A stretch of 64,000 bases of DNA, taken from NCBI RefSeq assembly GCF_032268605.1, contig NZ_CP130318.1, forward strand, positions 6,030,501 through 6,094,500, given 5' to 3'. Shown here piece after piece: positions 59,845-64,000 of the stretch (within the stretch, counting starts at the first letter, position 1; each line of letters opens with the position of its first letter). The DNA is from Paenibacillus aurantius (GTDB taxonomy: Bacteria; Bacillota; Bacilli; Paenibacillales; NBRC-103111). A model generated the notes under the pieces. It worked only from the letters and a program-made list of their open reading frames with translations, did not search any database and was not told the origin of the DNA. The translations under genes and the position numbers were made by a program.

Positions 59845-62571
59845 CTAGCGGCCAGGCAGCTCGGCCGGCGGCGGGGACGCGTCGTGACGAACCGTCACGG
59901 CTGCCGTTCCGCTTGCGGTGTTGCCGGCCAAGTCCGCTGCCTTGTATTCGATCGTATACACCCGCCCCGTTCCTTCTCCGTTCCGTACCGCCCGCAAGAG
60001 GAATTCCCGGTCGTCGGTTCCGAAGTCCGCTTCCCGGATATCTTCCTCCGGCATTCTCCCCTCCGCTTCGCTGCTCATGATCGAAACGAGCGTGACGGAA
60101 GCCACTCCCGAGACGCCATCTGCCGCATCGACGGCAGCGCGGACCGGCACCCACTTGCCGTTAGGCGGCCACATCCCGGCCGGATCGGGCTCTATGGTGA
60201 GGCTGGGGGCGGTTTTATCTATCCGGAGCGTCAGGCTCCTCGTCTCTTCGAGTTGGCCCGCCCGGTCCATACTCCGGTAGTCCAACTTGTTCTCTCCCTC
60301 CGAGGTTACGGCAAAAGGACCTCGGTAAGCCTTCCACTCCCCGCCGTTCAGCCGGTATTCCGTACGGGCTACTCCGGAAAGATTATCCGTGGCGGACAGC
60401 GTGACCGTGACGTCCGAGGTATACCAGCCGTTCGTCCCGTTCGGTTCCCTCGGCTCCGTTACGGCCTCGGTGACCGGCTTCGTCTCATCTAGGCTCCCAA
60501 AAAGCCTGCGAATGTCCGCATCGTTCAACGCGTACCGGTACATCCGCAGCTCATCCATGGAGCCCAGCCAGTCCCGATTGGCCGCGGTCCCTTTATCGTA
60601 GCCTAGAAGAGGCGGGGTGCTGCGGTTCGTAACATTCATGGAAGGCCCGTCGTACTGGACGGAGGTCGCCGCCCATTCGCCATTGACGTAGATTTTATTG
60701 ACGGAGCCGTCCCGGACAAAGGTAAGGTGGGTCCAGACGCCCGTTTTGACGAGCCCCCCGGCTGTGGCCACCCCCACTTCCTTCCCGGCCGGCATCCCGA
60801 ACAGGTTCATGCGGACCGCCCCGTTCTTCTCCACGGCACACCACCACTGCGGGTATTTCCCGGCCAGCCCGTACCAATAAATAATGTGCCGCTGTTGTAC
60901 GAGCGCTTCCGGGTTGACCCATACCGAGAACGTAAAGTTGTCCGCCTCCGGATGCAGGTCCTCCACGTTGGTCATCTGCACGTTAGCCCGGGCGCCGTTC
61001 AAGTACAGCGCATTTCCGTCCAGCCCCGGACGCAGATCCGCGCCGCTGCTCATGAGCCCGGTATGCCCCTTCCCGCTCGTATCTGGAATCCCGTCCGCCT
61101 CCGTCTGATCGAAGGTCCAATGAAGCAGCAGCTCCGGCACCGGCCGGTTCCGCTCCAGATGAATGGTGTAGCTCCTGGTTCTCTCGCCCAGCCGCGCCTT
61201 GATGGCAATCGCCTCCGAACCGCCCAGCGTGATCGTCTTCGGCTTTCCAGCCTCCGCCGGCTCGCCGTTTACCTCTATGGAGATGGCGTCGTTGTCCGTA
61301 ACCGGTGTCACCGACAATTGTTCGGTTCCGCTGTACAGGGCCAGCTGGTAGTCGGTGATATCCCCCCGAAACATGGGGGTCAAGCTGCCGTCGGAAAACT
61401 GAACGTCATCCAAGTCCGCCTCCGGCGTCTGGAACCAGGCGAAGTTAAACACCGCGAACATGATCTTGTCATAGGGCGTATATTCGCCGCCCTCGAAGAG
61501 TAGGGCCGCCTTCCCGTCCGGAAGCACCGATAGCGAGGAATAGGCGGAAGGGCCCTTATAGACGGTTTTGGCCGTCGGCCAGGTTTGCGAGTCGTCATAG
61601 CTGACCCGCACCGTCATGTTTTCCCGGACCATCGTGTCGGCCGGGTTGGAGAACAGCACGATGCGGCTGCTGGGATCGGCGGGCTCATACCGGATAAGGC
61701 TAGCTTCGCAGATCGGGTCGAGGAGGACGGGATCATAGGAGATCGGGGACCAGGTCGCGCCTTGGTCCCGACTGGTCGATATGCCGCGCCGCCTTATTTC
61801 CTGGTGGCTGGACAGCCGGTCATTGCGCATCAGCGTGCCGTCCGACAGCTCCGCCACGGTCGGCTCTCCCAGGCCCGCCGGCAGCCTGCCGCTCTGGTAC
61901 CAGGTCGCGCCATGATCGTCGCTCTGGATATTCCGGTCAATCGCCGGGATCAGGAGCCGCCCTTTGGCCGGCCCCTGCTGAAGCTGGATGCCGATTCCCG
62001 GACCGGTTCCGTCCCATCGAGTTCCGGGGTCCTGAACCTCGCTGAAGCGGTTGACCGGCTCCGACCAGGTCGCTCCCTCGTCATCGCTGTAGACGCTCCA
62101 GATCGTCCGGACCCCGCGGCTCGTGCCGTTCACAATGGCTCCGTATGTATCCGGACCGTAATTTTGAGTAACAAAAAGCCATATCCGGCCCGTGCTTTCA
62201 TCCTGAACCGGCGTCGGGTTGCCGCACGTGTCGGGACCCGCATCGCAAACGACCTGCAACGGCTGCCAGGTCCGACCCTGGTCTAGACTGCGCCTGAGCA
62301 CCAGGTCGATATCTCCGTTATCGGCGGCGCTGTTTTTGCGTCCCTCCGCAAAAGCCAGCACCGTCCCGGATTTCGTAGTCAGCAGGGAAGGAATCCGGAA
62401 CGTATGGTAGCCTTCCGTTCCCCCTTTGAATAGATCCAGGTTCGTGAAATACGGCTCCTCTCCCTGCGCGGCCGCTGCCGCCGATAAAGGTCCGCTGCCA
62501 ATTGGCGCAAAGGAAATCGGGACCAGCATAAAGGCAAGGAAGCATAGGAGGATCGCCTTTCTTCTCCGCAT
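59845..62571 (-). CDS. Secreted multidomain GH33 sialidase
   Basis: A 908-residue exported exo-sialidase. Signal peptide (about 1-36), GH33 propeller (about 40-400) with FRIPSLL (first catalytic Arg), Asp boxes (SLDQGRTW, SDDEGATW, SRDQGATW), SNPADTMVREN (another Arg) and the nucleophile region PSAYSSLSV with LLFEGG. A cadherin-like sandwich (about 405-480), a LamG/concanavalin domain (about 490-690) and C-terminal Ig-like modules follow. It lacks a wall anchor. AAAGGAG precedes the ATG. It would release terminal sialic acid (or a related nonulosonate) from glycans. It follows a cytoplasmic sialidase 42 bases upstream. Confidence 0.93.
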   Translation of the reverse strand: MRRRKAILLCFLAFMLVPISFAPIGSGPLSAAAAAQGEEPYFTNLDLFKGGTEGYHTFRIPSLLTTKSGTVLAFAEGRKNSAADNGDIDLVLRRSLDQGRTWQPLQVVCDAGPDTCGNPTPVQDESTGRIWLFVTQNYGPDTYGAIVNGTSRGVRTIWSVYSDDEGATWSEPVNRFSEVQDPGTRWDGTGPGIGIQLQQGPAKGRLLIPAIDRNIQSDDHGATWYQSGRLPAGLGEPTVAELSDGTLMRNDRLSSHQEIRRRGISTSRDQGATWSPISYDPVLLDPICEASLIRYEPADPSSRIVLFSNPADTMVRENMTVRVSYDDSQTWPTAKTVYKGPSAYSSLSVLPDGKAALLFEGGEYTPYDKIMFAVFNFAWFQTPEADLDDVQFSDGSLTPMFRGDITDYQLALYSGTEQLSVTPVTDNDAISIEVNGEPAEAGKPKTITLGGSEAIAIKARLGERTRSYTIHLERNRPVPELLLHWTFDQTEADGIPDTSGKGHTGLMSSGADLRPGLDGNALYLNGARANVQMTNVEDLHPEADNFTFSVWVNPEALVQQRHIIYWYGLAGKYPQWWCAVEKNGAVRMNLFGMPAGKEVGVATAGGLVKTGVWTHLTFVRDGSVNKIYVNGEWAATSVQYDGPSMNVTNRSTPPLLGYDKGTAANRDWLGSMDELRMYRYALNDADIRRLFGSLDETKPVTEAVTEPREPNGTNGWYTSDVTVTLSATDNLSGVARTEYRLNGGEWKAYRGPFAVTSEGENKLDYRSMDRAGQLEETRSLTLRIDKTAPSLTIEPDPAGMWPPNGKWVPVRAAVDAADGVSGVASVTLVSIMSSEAEGRMPEEDIREADFGTDDREFLLRAVRNGEGTGRVYTIEYKAADLAGNTASGTAAVTVRHDASPPPAELPGR

Positions 62572-62613
62572 CTCATTAAGCTCCTTTCCGTTTCCGTATA
62601 AGGATTTGAGAAC

Positions 62614-63630
62614 TTACTGACCGTCAAACCGTGCCAGCACCAGCCGCTCGTAAGGCCGCTCCTCGCCGCATTCGTAAAGGCATAGGATCGTTCCGTCCGC
62701 CGCGACGGCGAGATCGGAATAGGCGGCAGGCCCCTTGTGAAGCTCCTTCAGCACGGTCCAGGTCCGGCCCCCGTCAGAGCTTCTTCGGACCGTCAGGTTC
62801 TCCCGCTTCGTGCCGGCCGGATTGGAGAAGAGCACGCCCCCGCTCCCGTCCTCAATCAGGCTGCCCTGGCAGACCGGCTCGATCAGCGCTTCGTCGAGAA
62901 TCAGATCCGACCAGGTGAGCCCGCCGTCCCGGCTCCAGGAGACAGCGCGCCGATTCTTCCCGTGATAGCTCCGCATATTCAAATAAACCGAGCCGTCAGG
63001 CAGCTCCGCGAGCGCGCATTCATTCGTGTACTCTCCCGCGATGCCGCCGATCCGCCACGTCTCCCCATGATCGTCACTGTAAATGACATGGGCCGTATAC
63101 GGGCCCGACGTGCCGGTCTCGGGGTTCAAGACCGCATGGTTGCACGGCACGAGCAGGCGGCCGCTCTGCAGCTGGACCGCATGGCACGGACCGGCCGCAT
63201 ACCAGGTCCACCCCGGCCGCTTGACGTCGGCCGTAATGTCGCGAGGCTCCGACCACGTGAGGCCGTCGTCGTCGCTTTTCATCACCAGGACATCCCGTGC
63301 GGCTTTTCCCGCCAGGATGTCCTTCTCATGGCCATCCTCCGCGTTGCGGCAGAGCAGCAGCCAGATCGTTCCCGTTTCCCGGTCCTGGACCGGACACGGG
63401 TTCCCGATCGTATTCGCACCCTCATCGGCGATCACCCGGACCGGCTCCCATGTCTTTCCGTGGTCCAAGCTCCGCTTGAGCACGACATCGATATCGCCGG
63501 CATCCCCGGCCCCGTTCTTCCGGGCCTCGCAGAAAGCGAGCACCGTTCCCTCCTTCGTCACGAGCAGGGACGGAATGCGGTAAGTATGATAGCCGAGGTC
63601 TCCCGCGGCGAACAGAATTTGGTTGTCCAT
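62614..63630 (-). CDS. Cytoplasmic GH33 sialidase
   Basis: A 338-residue single-domain sialidase without a signal peptide. Marks: YRIPSLL with catalytic Arg, EARKNGAGDAGDIDVV with the catalytic Asp, the Glu in EPVCQGS, Asp boxes (SDDDGLTW, SRDGGLTW, SSDGGRTW), SNPAGTKREN and Tyr nucleophile region PAAYSDLAV. All expected residues are present, so it should be active inside the cell on imported sialosides. GAGGAG precedes the ATG. It lies 19 bases after the ABC permease gene. Confidence 0.92.
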   Translation of the reverse strand: MDNQILFAAGDLGYHTYRIPSLLVTKEGTVLAFCEARKNGAGDAGDIDVVLKRSLDHGKTWEPVRVIADEGANTIGNPCPVQDRETGTIWLLLCRNAEDGHEKDILAGKAARDVLVMKSDDDGLTWSEPRDITADVKRPGWTWYAAGPCHAVQLQSGRLLVPCNHAVLNPETGTSGPYTAHVIYSDDHGETWRIGGIAGEYTNECALAELPDGSVYLNMRSYHGKNRRAVSWSRDGGLTWSDLILDEALIEPVCQGSLIEDGSGGVLFSNPAGTKRENLTVRRSSDGGRTWTVLKELHKGPAAYSDLAVAADGTILCLYECGEERPYERLVLARFDGQ

Positions 63631-63649
63631 CTTTCTTTCTCCTCTCCGG

Positions 63650-64000
63650 TCAGCCTTTGATGGAACCGACCATCATGCCTTTGACGAAAAATTTTTGAAT
63701 GAAGGGATACACGAACAAGATCGGAAGCGTGCTGATGACGACAACGGCGGACTTCAAGGTCGCGGCCGGCGGGGGATTCCGGATGTATTCCACCTGCGAT
63801 TCGTCCTGCAGAATACCCGACAGCAGAATATTGCGCATCACCACCTGGATCGGCATCTTGCTCTGGTCGTTGATGTAGATGGAGGCTCCGAACCAGTCGT
63901 TCCAGTGGTGAACGGCATAGAAGAGGCCGATGGTGGCGATCGCCGGCATGGACAGCGGGATAATAATCTTCCACAGAATGACCGCCGGGGTGGCCCCGTC
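63650..64000 (-). CDS. Carbohydrate ABC transporter permease (YtcP type), 5'-truncated
   Basis: The C-terminal 116 residues of a sugar ABC permease; the start lies beyond the window. The EAA loop is visible at the edge (DGATPAVILWKIIIPLSMP), and the family tail FFVKGMMVGSIKG ends the protein. Partner permease and binding-protein genes are expected just outside. It heads an operon with two sialidases, so its substrate is likely a sialylated or nonulosonate-containing oligosaccharide, an inference. Confidence 0.93.
   Translation of the reverse strand, partial: DGATPAVILWKIIIPLSMPAIATIGLFYAVHHWNDWFGASIYINDQSKMPIQVVMRNILLSGILQDESQVEYIRNPPPAATLKSAVVVISTLPILFVYPFIQKFFVKGMMVGSIKG

Noticed and set aside
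59611-60492. 293-residue plus-strand frame overlapping the VTT and sialidase genes
   Set aside because: Overlaps two well-supported genes in other frames and has no family signals.
1-64000. CRISPR array, insertion sequence, phage genes, tRNA or rRNA
   Set aside because: No regular spaced direct repeats, transposase or integrase motifs, cloverleaf or rRNA sequence was recognised while reading both strands.

Overview
The window is chromosomal DNA of a spore-forming, low-copy Firmicute of the Paenibacillus type. The evidence is a GC-rich sequence with Bacillus-style AGGAGG ribosome sites and frequent GTG/TTG starts, many U-tailed hairpin terminators, a CotD-like spore-coat protein, YesM/YesN-type sensor and AraC-type regulator pairs, LplA/LplB/YtcP-type sugar ABC importers, ECF sigma control, and numerous small membrane proteins. 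No tRNA, rRNA, CRISPR array, transposase or phage gene was seen. The genus is an inference.

Layout. 1-12.2 kb is housekeeping and stress-related: the end of an FTR1 iron permease with a small lipoprotein, a cation diffusion facilitator behind a possible attenuator, a 58-residue orphan gene, a CotD-like coat protein, uridine kinase, a DHFR-fold reductase, a stalk-domain secreted protein, small membrane proteins, an AHSA1 protein, a seven-repeat YCF48/BNR lipoprotein and an alpha/beta hydrolase. 12.3-28.5 kb is a polysaccharide-utilisation locus: a minus-strand operon (sugar-binding lipoprotein, two permeases, TIM-barrel isomerase/epimerase, cytoplasmic propeller-like protein, GH78 alpha-L-rhamnosidase), a YesN/YesM two-component pair, and, divergently, two large secreted proteins that join the same propeller-like domain to F5/8C (discoidin) modules. 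The three copies of this poorly described domain (DUF6528, named from memory) in one rhamnose-glycan locus are the best candidate for undescribed biology here.

28.6-43.2 kb holds an ECF sigma factor coupled to a membrane protein with a seven-repeat YCF48/BNR ectodomain, a TetR regulator with a membrane protein and a cytochrome P450, YdeI and GNAT proteins, two SulP permeases (one paired with an ArsR repressor and having a Cys-rich tail), a NarL-type two-component system, an M29 aminopeptidase and a universal stress protein. 43.3-47.9 kb is a peptide-antibiotic-type ABC exporter with its own OmpR-type two-component system; both transcription units carry the same putative operator at the same distance from their start codons. 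48.1-50.8 kb is a chemoreceptor-like protein without a sensor domain, coupled to a DICT-domain protein and an EamA transporter. 51-59.8 kb is mixed: a small membrane protein that seems to start at ATC, an APH-type kinase, a GNAT, an RCC1-like protein of seven 38-residue repeats, glycerate kinase, a phospholipase D family protein, PAP2 and VTT membrane proteins. 59.8-64 kb is a second glycan cluster: a secreted multidomain GH33 sialidase, a cytoplasmic GH33 sialidase and the end of a sugar ABC permease.

Intergenic DNA carries several short inverted-repeat elements (near 2.3, 4.2, 7.4 and 57.8 kb) that look like dispersed non-coding repeats. Family names come from recognised motifs and memory; no database search was run.
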